Shown: in pieces, positions 23,832-32,341 of the stretch | Position numbering within the stretch: the stretch's first letter is position 1 | How the letters are laid out: every line of letters starts with the position of its first letter | Assembly (NCBI RefSeq): GCF_017948485.1 | Contig: NZ_JAFFSX010000021.1 | Span: forward strand, 124,001-188,000 | From: Streptomyces sp. GESEQ-35 | Lineage (GTDB): Bacteria > Actinomycetota > Actinomycetes > Streptomycetales > Streptomycetaceae | Length of the DNA: 64,000 bases | Reading direction: 5' to 3' | The notes under the pieces: model-generated | Databases searched by the model: none | Seen by the model: only the letters and a program-made list of their open reading frames with translations | What the model was told of the DNA's origin: nothing | Position numbers and translations under genes: made by a program

Positions 23832-26800
23832 CTAGCTGCGCTCCCCGCCGTCGGCTCTCGGCTGGAGGTGCCCCGTACGGAAAGAGAAGCGGGCGACGTA
23901 AGTAGCCCAGTGTTGATATTCGGACGCGGCGTCCGAAGCGCCAGTCTCCGCGACGACTCGCTCGGTGACCGATGCCAGGCGGCTCCAGATGTACTGAGAG
24001 TGCTCGGACGGCTGCTCCTGTCGCGCGGGCTGTTCGCGCGTGTGCACCCTCCGGAGCAGAGCCGTGAAGTCTCCCGGCAGTGCCCCGGTCCCGGCATCGA
24101 GCAAGGTTTCCAGGACCACCGCGCCCTGAGCCGGATAGCCGATGAGGACCGCGAGCAGGAGGATCAGCGGTTTGTGGTCGCCCGAACGGACACGCTCGAT
24201 GTCGGTTTCGTTGAGACAGGTGCGCAGGAGACGGTAGGTGTTCACCAGCCTTCTCGCCGTCCGCGGAGTGGCGATGAGCGGACCGACAGACATGATCATG
24301 TCGTGCTCGGCACGCGTCAGCCGAAGTGCTTCGAGCTTCAGCGCGGCCTCGGGGTCCGGATTCTCGATCGCCCAGACCTGCACGGTGCCGTCCTGCGCGC
24401 CCGTGGCGAGCCGACGGCCGCTGGGCGAGAAGGCCAGCGCCGTCACGGCCGAAGTCGCCTCCAGCTGTGCGCGGAGCGTGCCGGAGGTGACCTCCCACAC
24501 TCGGACCCGGGTGTCCTCGGCGACGGCGATCAGGCCGTCCGCACTCAGCGCGATCCGGGCGGTGGCCAGCACCGGTGGCAGTACCTGTGAAGGTGTGATG
24601 GGCCCGGGCGTCCCGGCCGTGTCCCACAGTCCCAGGAGTGTCTCGGTACCGATGAGTGCCAGTCGCCGGCCCAGCGGATCCATGACGGTCCGCTCGATCC
24701 GGCCGGGGTCGGGGGACACCTCGAAGGAGCCACCGGCGGTTCGGCTCAGCCGTACACCGTCGGCGTCCGCGAGCAGTCGCCATGAGCCGGTCCAGGCCAG
24801 CAACGCACCCGCCTGCGGTGCAGTGATGTCCAGTTCGACGACCTCTCCCATGACCCTGTCTTGAACATGGCCCGCGGGCGTTCCGCCAGCCTCGTGCCAG
24901 GTCAGCGCCACTTCGGAGCCGTCCTCGGAGAACAGCACGGAAGGGGTGGTGGGGAGGGGCGGATCCGGTGCGCTGACTCTGCTGAGGATGGTGCCGCGCT
25001 CGTCCGCCACCAGTGCCACGGCGTCTTCGAACTCGCCGGTGAGCAGCACATTCCCCTCAGGTGTGAACGTGACGGTCATGAGTTCGCCACCGGTGATCTT
25101 CTGTGTCAGGTGAGGAACGCCGTTCGCGCGAAGGTTCCGGTGGGTGAGGACGGCCGCGGAGTCGACGGACACGATCAGGGGACGGTCGTCGGTGAGGCCG
25201 AGGGCTGCGACGGGACCGGTGTCCTGATACCGGTGCAGCTCGCGGGCGACGACTCGGGGCGTTCCGGGAGCGGCGACCGTCGCGGAGGGGCGTGCCGTCG
25301 GCGGCGGCTGTGAGGGTTGGGGTGCCGTCTGCCGAGTGGTCACGGGCTGCTGCTCAGTGGCGACGGCGGCCGCCTCCTCGGGGACGGAGGGCAGGGGCTC
25401 GTGCAGGTCGGCACCAACCAGACGCGTGTATCCCGCTGAGGACATGGGTGGCAGGCACAGCGGGATCTGGAAGATCTTTTCCAGGTAGTTCTGGGGCGTG
25501 GAGGCCCAGTGCTGGGTGTCCTCCACAGCTGTGGGCACGCTGTCGGAACCCAGAACGTCACGGTAGTGAGCGTGTACCGACCGCAGCAGCCATTGCGCGT
25601 CCACGCCGACCACCACGACGAAAAGGGGGAAAGCGAGCAGCAGTTGGATCGCCTGGAGAACCTCGACCACGCGAGGGGGCGGGCATCTGTCGAGGTCGTC
25701 GATGTAGAGCACGATGCGTTCGAGGTCGGTGGTGGCGGAGAGGGGCGAGGTGTTCTGTGCGGTGAGCCGGCGACTGAGTTCTTGCAGGTCACGTCGGAGC
25801 AGGGCCATCAGGCCTTCGTGCCGCCGGTAGTCGTCATCGTCGAGGCGTTTGAGCGCGTAGGCACGGATGCTGCTCTCCTGTTCCAGGTCCCGGATGCTGG
25901 CGTCGATCGCTGCGGTCTGCTCCTCGATCCGGGCGATACGGCGCTGCAGGGCCTCCTGGCGGGCTTGCATCGGTATGCGGCGTTGCCGGTCGACTTCGTT
26001 CACCGCGTCCTCGGCCACCTTGAGCGCCTGCTTCAGTCGGCGCAGATAGGGGGTGGCGATCGCGGTCGCCAGGATGGCGGTGCCGAGCATGGACGAGATC
26101 GCGGCGATACTCGTGCCCAGGACGTTCCGCAACATGTAGATCAGCGCGGGCCCGAGCAGTACGAACACGGCAATGGCGGCCCCGAGTGCCAGGCGGACAG
26201 GCCAGTTGCCTCTGCTGAGTAGCAGCCACAGCCTCTGCAGGCTGTCGGCGGATTCCATCGCCTGAAGCTTCACCTTGCCGACCTGGGTAGCCGAGATTCC
26301 CGCATCGGTCAGTGCCTTGTCGGCCTGTTCGAGCACAGACGGCGCAACCACGTCCTGCACCTGCTTGAGGCTGTCGACGGTAAGGAGGCTACGGAGGTCC
26401 ACCGGTTCGTTCCGGGCGAGGTCCTCAGTCGTCTTGCCGAGCTGCGCCTCAAGACTCCTCTTCTTGTCCTTGAGTTCCTGGCCCAGTACCCGGGCGGAAG
26501 GCAGGTCCCGCAGGGTCGCACGCGTATCGGTGTCGGTGAGGGCGAGCCGGTCGAAGATGGCGGAAGCCACGCTGGCCCACAGATTGGCGTCGAGATAGTG
26601 CCAGGCGTTGAACTCGACCTCGCACACTCCGCTACACAGGCCCGAGCCGACCTGTTCCAGCTCGGCCTGCTTCGATCTGCGCGCCAACTCCTTGATGCGT
26701 TGCCGCATCTGGGCCATGAAGAATGATTTCCCGGTACCCCAGTCGCCGAAGAGCCCGATCGACATCGGCGGTCTCACTTCGCGGGCCATGATCAATTGGC

Positions 26801-28583
26801 AGAGCGTGTCCACCTCCCGGGATATGCCCAGGCGGTCCTCGCCTTCGGCGACATCGGCGGCGTATCCCGCGTGGAACGCGGCGGGTGCGTCCGTATGGGG
26901 AGCTGTCGGGGTCTGGGTCTGAGTCGCCGCCTGTGGAGCGGAGTTGAAGTCCCCCAGAGGCCAGGGACGCAAGCCCTGGGTGTCCCCGATGAGCAGGAGG
27001 TTCTGGCCGTTCATCTCCGCGAAGGCCAGCGAGCAGACGTCCGGGCCGCTGCTGGTCACCTCCAGTAGCTTCGTGCCCGCCCCCACGTCCCAGATGTCCA
27101 TGGTTCCCCCGGGACCACCGACGGCCACGAGCGGGCGTCCCAGCAGTACGGACAGGGCTCGGATCGGCGTCGGCCGGGCCGAGAGAGTTCGGAAGAGAGT
27201 CCCGTCGGCCGTGGCCCAGACACGTAGGGTCCCGTCCTCGCCGGCGCTGACGACCACCTCGCGACCGCCGACAGCTGCCACGGCCAGCTTATGGACGGGG
27301 CCGGTATGCATGGACTGACGCCACTTCTGCTCACCGGTGGCGTAGTCCCACGCCGCCACGTCTCCATCGGCACCCGCCGAGATGACCAGTGGACCGGCGA
27401 CGGCGACCGCATTGGCGAAACCCTGGTGTGCCGTCGGGATGTCGATCTGGATGACGCCCTCGGTGTCCCCTCCCCGGATCGAGCCGTCATCGGAGGCGGA
27501 GCACACCATCCAGCGTCCCTCCACGGAACCGACGGCCAGGTCGTTGACCTGCGCGGCATGTCTCCACAAGACTCTCTCGACCGAGAGATCGACGCTTGAC
27601 CGGACCTCTACCGCGTTGCTCTTTCCCGCACACACCAGCGAGTCACTGCCCGGTACCGGCGCTACGGCGAAGACGCTGTCCGTGCGGACCGTGGCTCGCG
27701 GAAGCCCGGTTTGCAGGTCGAAGACGCGCAGTGAGTCGTCGCCGCCCAGGGCGACACTCGGTACTCCGTGCGTGTCGTACACGGAGAGGCACCAGGTCCG
27801 GCCGGCATCCTCCATTGCCGGGATCGGTGAGGCCGACGGCTGGTATCGAGGGTTGGGGAAGAAGGGGAATTCCGGCTGGTTCAGGGGGTTGATCAGGCTG
27901 GTGACCAGCGTTTGAGGCAGATCTTTCTGCTGGGTTCCAAGTTGGTGCTGGATCTCTCGGGCGACAAGTGTCAGGGGTACGTATCTGACGCTCGGGTCCA
28001 CATTATGGGCGTCTGTGGAAATGGATCTCAGGGTCCGGGCCGTCGCTTGTGTGAACAATCCGTCGAACGCCATTTCGTCAGCATCGGACGCGCCTATGAT
28101 CCAGACGTGCTCAATGTCCGCTTCGCTGGTTGTTCTCAGGAACTGCGTCGAGCGCCGCGTGACGCTTCCCGCGTGGCTGACATCCAAGAGGAACAGGACC
28201 TGCGGGCCTGCGGCCCTGTCGGCCGCCTCCGCGATCCAGTCCTCGACTGTGGCCGCTCCTGCTTCGTCCCCCTCGGCACCTATGACTAGCAGGCGGCCTG
28301 AGCGATCCAAGGCGCTGTGGCTGATCACGTGCACAACTAGAACGTCTTCGGGCTCGGCATCACGAATCGCCTTCCGGACCGTTGTATCCATCTCGCGGGA
28401 CGTTCTATCGGCCAATAGCGAACAGTCGAAATCGAATTCGCTGAGCCTGTCGGCGAGTTCCGCCGCACGCTTCGGAGCGAACGGCAACGGCGGATAACTG
28501 CCGGAGTTCTCTTCGCCGGAACCACCGAAATGTGAGCCGGCGATGAGAATGGCCCGCCGTGGCATCCGTTGCTCCATGGACAT
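23832..28583 (-). CDS. caspase-like / WD40 / KAP NTPase / WD40 protein
   Basis: 1583 residues; starts at 28583, 28577 or 28565 are possible. Residues 1-230 form a caspase-like domain: the His of the dyad at 89 (VVHVISHSA) and, where the catalytic Cys is expected, Ser136 in LLDVSHAG. Residues about 260-545 are a first WD40 propeller (GDDSLRVFDL, 'GEDGTLRVWATADG'). A KAP P-loop NTPase follows: Walker A GDWGTGKS at 613-620, a hairpin of two membrane helices at about 797-848 inserted in the domain, coiled-coil, and Walker B IVLYIDDLDR at 957-966. A second propeller covers about 1130-1420, then a helical tail. KAP NTPases are membrane-associated and widespread in conflict systems; caspase-like effectors coupled to them suggest a death-type defence response. 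The Cys-to-Ser change leaves the protease activity uncertain. Confidence 0.85.
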   Translation of the reverse strand: MSMEQRMPRRAILIAGSHFGGSGEENSGSYPPLPFAPKRAAELADRLSEFDFDCSLLADRTSREMDTTVRKAIRDAEPEDVLVVHVISHSALDRSGRLLVIGAEGDEAGAATVEDWIAEAADRAAGPQVLFLLDVSHAGSVTRRSTQFLRTTSEADIEHVWIIGASDADEMAFDGLFTQATARTLRSISTDAHNVDPSVRYVPLTLVAREIQHQLGTQQKDLPQTLVTSLINPLNQPEFPFFPNPRYQPSASPIPAMEDAGRTWCLSVYDTHGVPSVALGGDDSLRVFDLQTGLPRATVRTDSVFAVAPVPGSDSLVCAGKSNAVEVRSSVDLSVERVLWRHAAQVNDLAVGSVEGRWMVCSASDDGSIRGGDTEGVIQIDIPTAHQGFANAVAVAGPLVISAGADGDVAAWDYATGEQKWRQSMHTGPVHKLAVAAVGGREVVVSAGEDGTLRVWATADGTLFRTLSARPTPIRALSVLLGRPLVAVGGPGGTMDIWDVGAGTKLLEVTSSGPDVCSLAFAEMNGQNLLLIGDTQGLRPWPLGDFNSAPQAATQTQTPTAPHTDAPAAFHAGYAADVAEGEDRLGISREVDTLCQLIMAREVRPPMSIGLFGDWGTGKSFFMAQMRQRIKELARRSKQAELEQVGSGLCSGVCEVEFNAWHYLDANLWASVASAIFDRLALTDTDTRATLRDLPSARVLGQELKDKKRSLEAQLGKTTEDLARNEPVDLRSLLTVDSLKQVQDVVAPSVLEQADKALTDAGISATQVGKVKLQAMESADSLQRLWLLLSRGNWPVRLALGAAIAVFVLLGPALIYMLRNVLGTSIAAISSMLGTAILATAIATPYLRRLKQALKVAEDAVNEVDRQRRIPMQARQEALQRRIARIEEQTAAIDASIRDLEQESSIRAYALKRLDDDDYRRHEGLMALLRRDLQELSRRLTAQNTSPLSATTDLERIVLYIDDLDRCPPPRVVEVLQAIQLLLAFPLFVVVVGVDAQWLLRSVHAHYRDVLGSDSVPTAVEDTQHWASTPQNYLEKIFQIPLCLPPMSSAGYTRLVGADLHEPLPSVPEEAAAVATEQQPVTTRQTAPQPSQPPPTARPSATVAAPGTPRVVARELHRYQDTGPVAALGLTDDRPLIVSVDSAAVLTHRNLRANGVPHLTQKITGGELMTVTFTPEGNVLLTGEFEDAVALVADERGTILSRVSAPDPPLPTTPSVLFSEDGSEVALTWHEAGGTPAGHVQDRVMGEVVELDITAPQAGALLAWTGSWRLLADADGVRLSRTAGGSFEVSPDPGRIERTVMDPLGRRLALIGTETLLGLWDTAGTPGPITPSQVLPPVLATARIALSADGLIAVAEDTRVRVWEVTSGTLRAQLEATSAVTALAFSPSGRRLATGAQDGTVQVWAIENPDPEAALKLEALRLTRAEHDMIMSVGPLIATPRTARRLVNTYRLLRTCLNETDIERVRSGDHKPLILLLAVLIGYPAQGAVVLETLLDAGTGALPGDFTALLRRVHTREQPARQEQPSEHSQYIWSRLASVTERVVAETGASDAASEYQHWATYVARFSFRTGHLQPRADGGERS

Positions 28584-28823
28584 GCCCCCTGCCCTGCCGT
28601 CTACGCGGCGTCACAAACCTTCAGCGTCGCAGGTCCGCTGTGCCTCCGCACCGGAGTCGGCAATGCTCGTCGTCAGCGCCGGGACGACAGCCGCCGTCCA
28701 ACAGCACATCGGCAAGGTGCCGGGCCAGGGCTTGGCATAGTCACGTGACGCCCAGTTCGTGGCAAACCGCCAGCTCAGCGGTATTCTCGGAACGTGACAG
28801 GCACGGCTTCCAAGATCATGGAG

Positions 28824-29590
28824 TCCTACCTTTCAAGCATGGGTTTCCACTGGTCATTCGTAAGACCGGTGGGCCCAGGGGCTCCGGGTATGGCTGTCAT
28901 GGAGGAGACGATCGGATGGCTCAGAGAACATGGCCGCCCGGAGCCCCGCGACGACTCGACCGCCAATTGGGATACGCGACTTGATCGCTCTGTAGGACTA
29001 CGTCGGCGAGGTCGTCTGCGGGGTGGACTGACGACGAGCTGACGGAGGTGGCCGTGCCCAGATTTGGGCCGGGATGAGCAAAGGAGCATCACCACTGTGT
29101 GGTGATCAACGAGCGAGGCGAACGGCTGCTGTCCCGCCGAGTCCTGAATGACGAGGCGGCCCTGCTGGAGCTGATTCGCGACGTCCTGGACATCAACCAG
29201 GAAGTGTTGTGGGCGGTGGACGTCAATCATGGCGATGCCGCGCTGCGATCGGTCTGCTGCTCAACCACGGTCAGCCCATGGCCTACCTCACCGGCCTGGC
29301 CGTCCACCGTGCGTCCGGCACCTACCGCGGTGAGGGCAAGACCGACGCCAAGGATGCCTTCGTCATCGCCGACCAGGCCCGCATGCGTCGCGACCCGGGC
29401 CTGCTGCGGCCCGGCGACGAGATAGCCGTCGACCTGCGTATCCTCACCACCCGCCGCACCGATCTCGCAGGCGACCGCACCCGTCAGATCAACCGGCTCC
29501 GCGCCCAACTGCTGGAGTTCTTCCCCGCGTTGGAACGTGCGCTGGACCTGACCAACAAGGGTCCCGTCATTCTCCTGAGAGCCTGTGTCT
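28824..29590 (+). mobile_element. IS110-family remnant (left end plus 5' half of transposase)
   Basis: The left end begins with TCCTACCTTTCA at 28824, shared with the copies at 50559 and 60572. About 225 bases of non-coding leader follow, including the shared GGGGCTCCGGGTATGGCTGT. The transposase N-terminal DEDD domain is then readable in two frames: 'VINERGERLLSRRVLNDEAA' up to about 29235, then 'GQPMAYLTGLAVHRASGTYR' and 'KTDAKDAFVIADQARMRRD'. Homology ends near 29580 after 'LDLTNKGPVILL', so the C-terminal serine domain and right end are missing. Dead as a transposase. Confidence 0.75.
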
Positions 29591-29592
29591 GA

Positions 29593-29904
29593 GCCTCACA
29601 TGACAAGTTGAGCGGGGCTCAGACACAGGTCAGGGCGCTATCGCATGGACGTATCCGCCCGTTGACCTACTTAGAACCACCGCGGATAGGTGCCCTCGAC
29701 GGCGGACTTCAGGATCTTGGAGTGCTTCGGGCAGACCCCGGAGATGCCGTCATTGGACACCATCTCCCCGTCGTCCTACACCAGTTCCTTCGTCGCCAGC
29801 CACTGTGCCGGCGGCATCCCCTCCATCTCCTACGTGGTACGAGGGCGGCGACGCCGGCTACATCGAGTACCGAGCCACCAGTACTGAGCGCGGAACCGGC
29901 CTAC
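29593..29904. other. 312-bp stretch with no supported gene
   Basis: No intact gene is visible. On the minus strand a short coding-like string is present, 'EGMPPAQWLATKELV', a TAG, then 'DDGEMVSNDGISGVCPKHSK' ending in a stop near 29675; this may be the tail of a dead gene, but I do not recognise it. Its position between an IS110 break and a regulator fits debris. Confidence 0.35.
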
Positions 29905-30315
29905 CTATCCGTCATCGACCTCCTGGTCGGCGGCCTCGTTGGCGCGGTCGATCTCGGCCATGTGCTCCTCCGCCCAGGTCCGCAGCCCCGCAAGCGCGGC
30001 CTCCAGGGACAGCCCGAGTCCGGTGAGCCGGTAGAAGACCCGCGGCGGCACGGTAGGTTCCACCCGGCGCGACACCAGCCCATCGCGGGTCAGGCTTCGC
30101 AGCGTCACGGACAGCATCTTCTGCGAGACGCCAGGCATCCGGCGTCTCAGCTCCGCGAAGCGCACCTCGTCCGGTGCGGCATCGGCGAGCGCCTTGACGG
30201 CCATGGACGTCCACTTCGTACCTATGCGATCCAGCAACTGCCGCGTCGGGCACCGGGGATCGAACAGATCGCCGCGCACCCCGCGACCGACGGCCCGGGC
30301 TTCTTGGGTGGTCAC
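29905..30315 (-). CDS. HxlR-family transcriptional regulator
   Basis: 136 residues from GTG 30315. It has the winged-helix signature of the HxlR/DUF24 family: a Cys near the N-terminus (DPRCPTRQLLDRIGTKWT), then 'RFAELRRRMPGVSQKMLS', 'LTRDGLVSRRVEPTVPPR' and a 'YRLTGLGLSLEA' strand-helix. These dimeric regulators usually control a neighbouring detoxification or redox gene and may sense electrophiles through the conserved Cys. The divergently transcribed alpha/beta hydrolase at 30416 is the obvious target, with inverted repeats in the 100-base gap. Confidence 0.85.
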   Translation of the reverse strand: MTTQEARAVGRGVRGDLFDPRCPTRQLLDRIGTKWTSMAVKALADAAPDEVRFAELRRRMPGVSQKMLSVTLRSLTRDGLVSRRVEPTVPPRVFYRLTGLGLSLEAALAGLRTWAEEHMAEIDRANEAADQEVDDG

Positions 30316-30365
30316 CTGTGGCTCACCACCTTCCCTGAAAGTGCCGTCTAGGCAGCGGTCGGACA

Positions 30366-30398
30366 GTTACCTATCGTTCTGTGGTCACCAATGGTAAC
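30366..30398. promoter_or_regulatory. probable HxlR operator
   Basis: GTTACC at 30366-30371 and GGTAAC at 30393-30398 form an inverted repeat around GTGGTCACCA (30381-30390), itself nearly palindromic. The site lies in the divergent promoter region between the regulator (start 30315) and the hydrolase (start 30416), just upstream of the hydrolase ribosome binding site CAGGAG. Confidence 0.5.
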
Positions 30399-30415
30399 CA
30401 ACCGCAGGAGCCGTC

Positions 30416-31273
30416 TTGCCCGCCACCACCGCACACCAACTGCGCCGCATCGCGACGAACGGCGTCCAACTCAACGTCGCAATCGCCGGGGACGGACCTG
30501 CGGTTCTCCTGCTGCACGGCTTCCCGCACACCTGGCAACTCTGGAGCGACATCATGGGCCGACTGGCCGGGCAGTACCGGGTCATTGCCCCGGACCTGCG
30601 AGGCTTCGGTGCCAGTACACGAGCCGTCGAGGGTTACGACGCAGGCACCCTCGCCGCCGACGCCGAAGGGCTGCTCGTCGCACTCGGCGAGCCCTCGGCA
30701 GCAGTGGTCGGCATCGACGCGGGCACCGCCCCCGCCGTCCTGCTCGCGCTGCGTCGGCCCGGCCTCGTCCGGCGCCTGGTCGTGATGGAGGCACTGCTCG
30801 GCCGCCTGCCGGGAGCAGAACACGTCATCGCGGGCGGCGCCCCGTGGTGGTTCGGCTTCCACGCCGTCCCCGGCCTCGCCGAGACCGTCCTGGCCGGCAA
30901 CGAGGCCCCGTACATCGACTGGTTCCTCGACTCGGGGACGCTCGGGCGAGGAGTACCCGACGACATCCGTGCGGCCTTCGGCCACGCGTTCACCGGGAAC
31001 GGGGCTCTGCGCTGCGCGTTCTCCTATTACCGGGCCCTGCCCACCAGCGCGCAGCAGATCCAGGACGCCGTCGCGAAGGCTCGGCTGACCATGCCCACCA
31101 TGGCCGTCGGCTCTCACCCCGTCGGCACCGGGCTCGAACGCCAACTCCGTCCCATCGCCGATGACCTGGTCGGACACCATCTCCAGGACTGCGGCCACAT
31201 CATCCCCCTCGACCGCCCCGACGCATTGTTCGCGCTCCTTGCTCCCTTCCTCTCCGCCGATCTGCCGAAGTGA
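30416..31273 (+). CDS. alpha/beta hydrolase (epoxide hydrolase/dehalogenase-like)
   Basis: 285 residues from TTG 30416 with CAGGAG upstream. The fold is marked by the oxyanion motif LLHGFPHTW and 'RVIAPDLRGFGAS'. The nucleophile elbow reads V-G-I-D-A-G, with Asp rather than Ser, as in epoxide hydrolases and haloalkane dehalogenases; the catalytic His is in 'DCGHIIPLDRP' near the C-terminus. A cytoplasmic enzyme acting on a small ring or halide is therefore likely. It is divergent from an HxlR regulator, which fits substrate-induced detoxification. The substrate is unknown. Confidence 0.8.
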   Translation: MPATTAHQLRRIATNGVQLNVAIAGDGPAVLLLHGFPHTWQLWSDIMGRLAGQYRVIAPDLRGFGASTRAVEGYDAGTLAADAEGLLVALGEPSAAVVGIDAGTAPAVLLALRRPGLVRRLVVMEALLGRLPGAEHVIAGGAPWWFGFHAVPGLAETVLAGNEAPYIDWFLDSGTLGRGVPDDIRAAFGHAFTGNGALRCAFSYYRALPTSAQQIQDAVAKARLTMPTMAVGSHPVGTGLERQLRPIADDLVGHHLQDCGHIIPLDRPDALFALLAPFLSADLPK

Positions 31274-31291
31274 CCGGAGCGGGCCGAAGGA

Positions 31292-31501
31292 TCACGGTCG
31301 GCGGTTCGGGCGTTCGTCCCAGCGGTGAGTTGTCCAGGACCGCCGGATCAGGTTGCGCACGGTGATGATTGTGTCGGCGAGGTCGAAGAAGGCATCAATG
31401 ACAGTGACGCGACGCTCATAGCAGCGGGCGAGACGGTGAAAGGCGTTCTGCCACGCGTGAGTGCGTTCGACGTACCAACGCCGACTGGCCTGAATGGGCG
31501 C
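31292..31501 (-). mobile_element. IS5-family transposase C-terminal fragment
   Basis: The last 69 codons read 'RRWYVERTHAWQNAFHRLAR' and 'FFDLADTIITVRNLIRRSW', the C-terminal YxxExxxxR-type block of IS5-family transposases (catalytic Glu in VERTHAW). Upstream of 31501 the homology stops where the four-gene transposon at 31.5-36.4 kb begins, which suggests that element inserted into this IS5 copy. Confidence 0.7.
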
Positions 31502-31651
31502 CTTCTCCCCCTTGTGTGTTGGACGACTCTCTGTATGAGCACGTAGCCGGGGGTCGGCGACACTCGCGGTGGACATGAGTGCTGATCTTGGTGGGCAGCC
31601 TGATCTTGCTTCGTGCACGACGACACGGTGTGCACGAGGTGGAGGTGTGAG

Positions 31652-32236
31652 GTGCTCATCGTCGACACCGACGTCGTGCTCGTGGAACGCCAGCTGCGGG
31701 CTGGTGAGTTGACGTGTCCTGCGTGCGGGGCCGTGCTCGCGCCGTGGGGACACGGCCGGCCGCGGGAGATCCGTGGTGATCTTGGGTCACGGCTGTTCGT
31801 ACGTCCTCGTCGTTCACGCTGTACCGGCTGCCAGGTCACGCACGTGCTGCTGCCGGAGATGCTGTGGCCGCGGCGGTCGGATGCGGCCGAGGTGGTCGGG
31901 GCCGGGCTGGAGATAGCTGCCCTGGGCATGGGGCACCGCCAGGTCGCCGCTCATCTGGGGCTGGCGGACGGCACGGTCCGCGGCTGGATCCGCCGCTTCC
32001 GCCGCAGGTCGGAGGACGTGCGCCGGTACTTCACCGTCGCCCTGGTCGCGCTCGCGGACGATCCGGTGATGCCGGAACCGACACAGACGCCGCTGTCGGA
32101 TGCCGTCTCGGTCGTCGCGGCCGCCCATCGCGCGGCCGTGACAAAGTGGCCGCAGATGAACACGGTGTCGCGATGGGTCTTCGCCGGCCGGGCGATAGAT
32201 GGCCGGGTGCTGACCTGCACTCCTTCAGCCAGTTGA
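31652..32236 (+). CDS. DUF6431-like zinc-ribbon/HTH protein of a transposon
   Basis: 194 residues from GTG 31652 (GGAGG six bases upstream). A zinc ribbon CPACG (residue about 20) pairs with CTGCQ about 35 residues later; it is followed by a helix-turn-helix-like stretch 'MGHRQVAAHLGLADGTVRGW'. This arrangement resembles the DUF6431 proteins that accompany a class of actinobacterial DDE transposons. It is followed by the transposase, a small coupled gene and an AAA ATPase, all rightward. The likely job is binding transposon ends or targets; that is inference. Confidence 0.6.
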   Translation: MLIVDTDVVLVERQLRAGELTCPACGAVLAPWGHGRPREIRGDLGSRLFVRPRRSRCTGCQVTHVLLPEMLWPRRSDAAEVVGAGLEIAALGMGHRQVAAHLGLADGTVRGWIRRFRRRSEDVRRYFTVALVALADDPVMPEPTQTPLSDAVSVVAAAHRAAVTKWPQMNTVSRWVFAGRAIDGRVLTCTPSAS

Positions 32237-32341
32237 TCAACACGGGCCGCCCCTGGGCGGCGATCGGAGGCGCCGGAAGTCTTGATCGTGTCCGCCCCAA
32301 GAGGAGGCGGACGCTGATCGAGATGCGAGGAGAGTCCGCGC

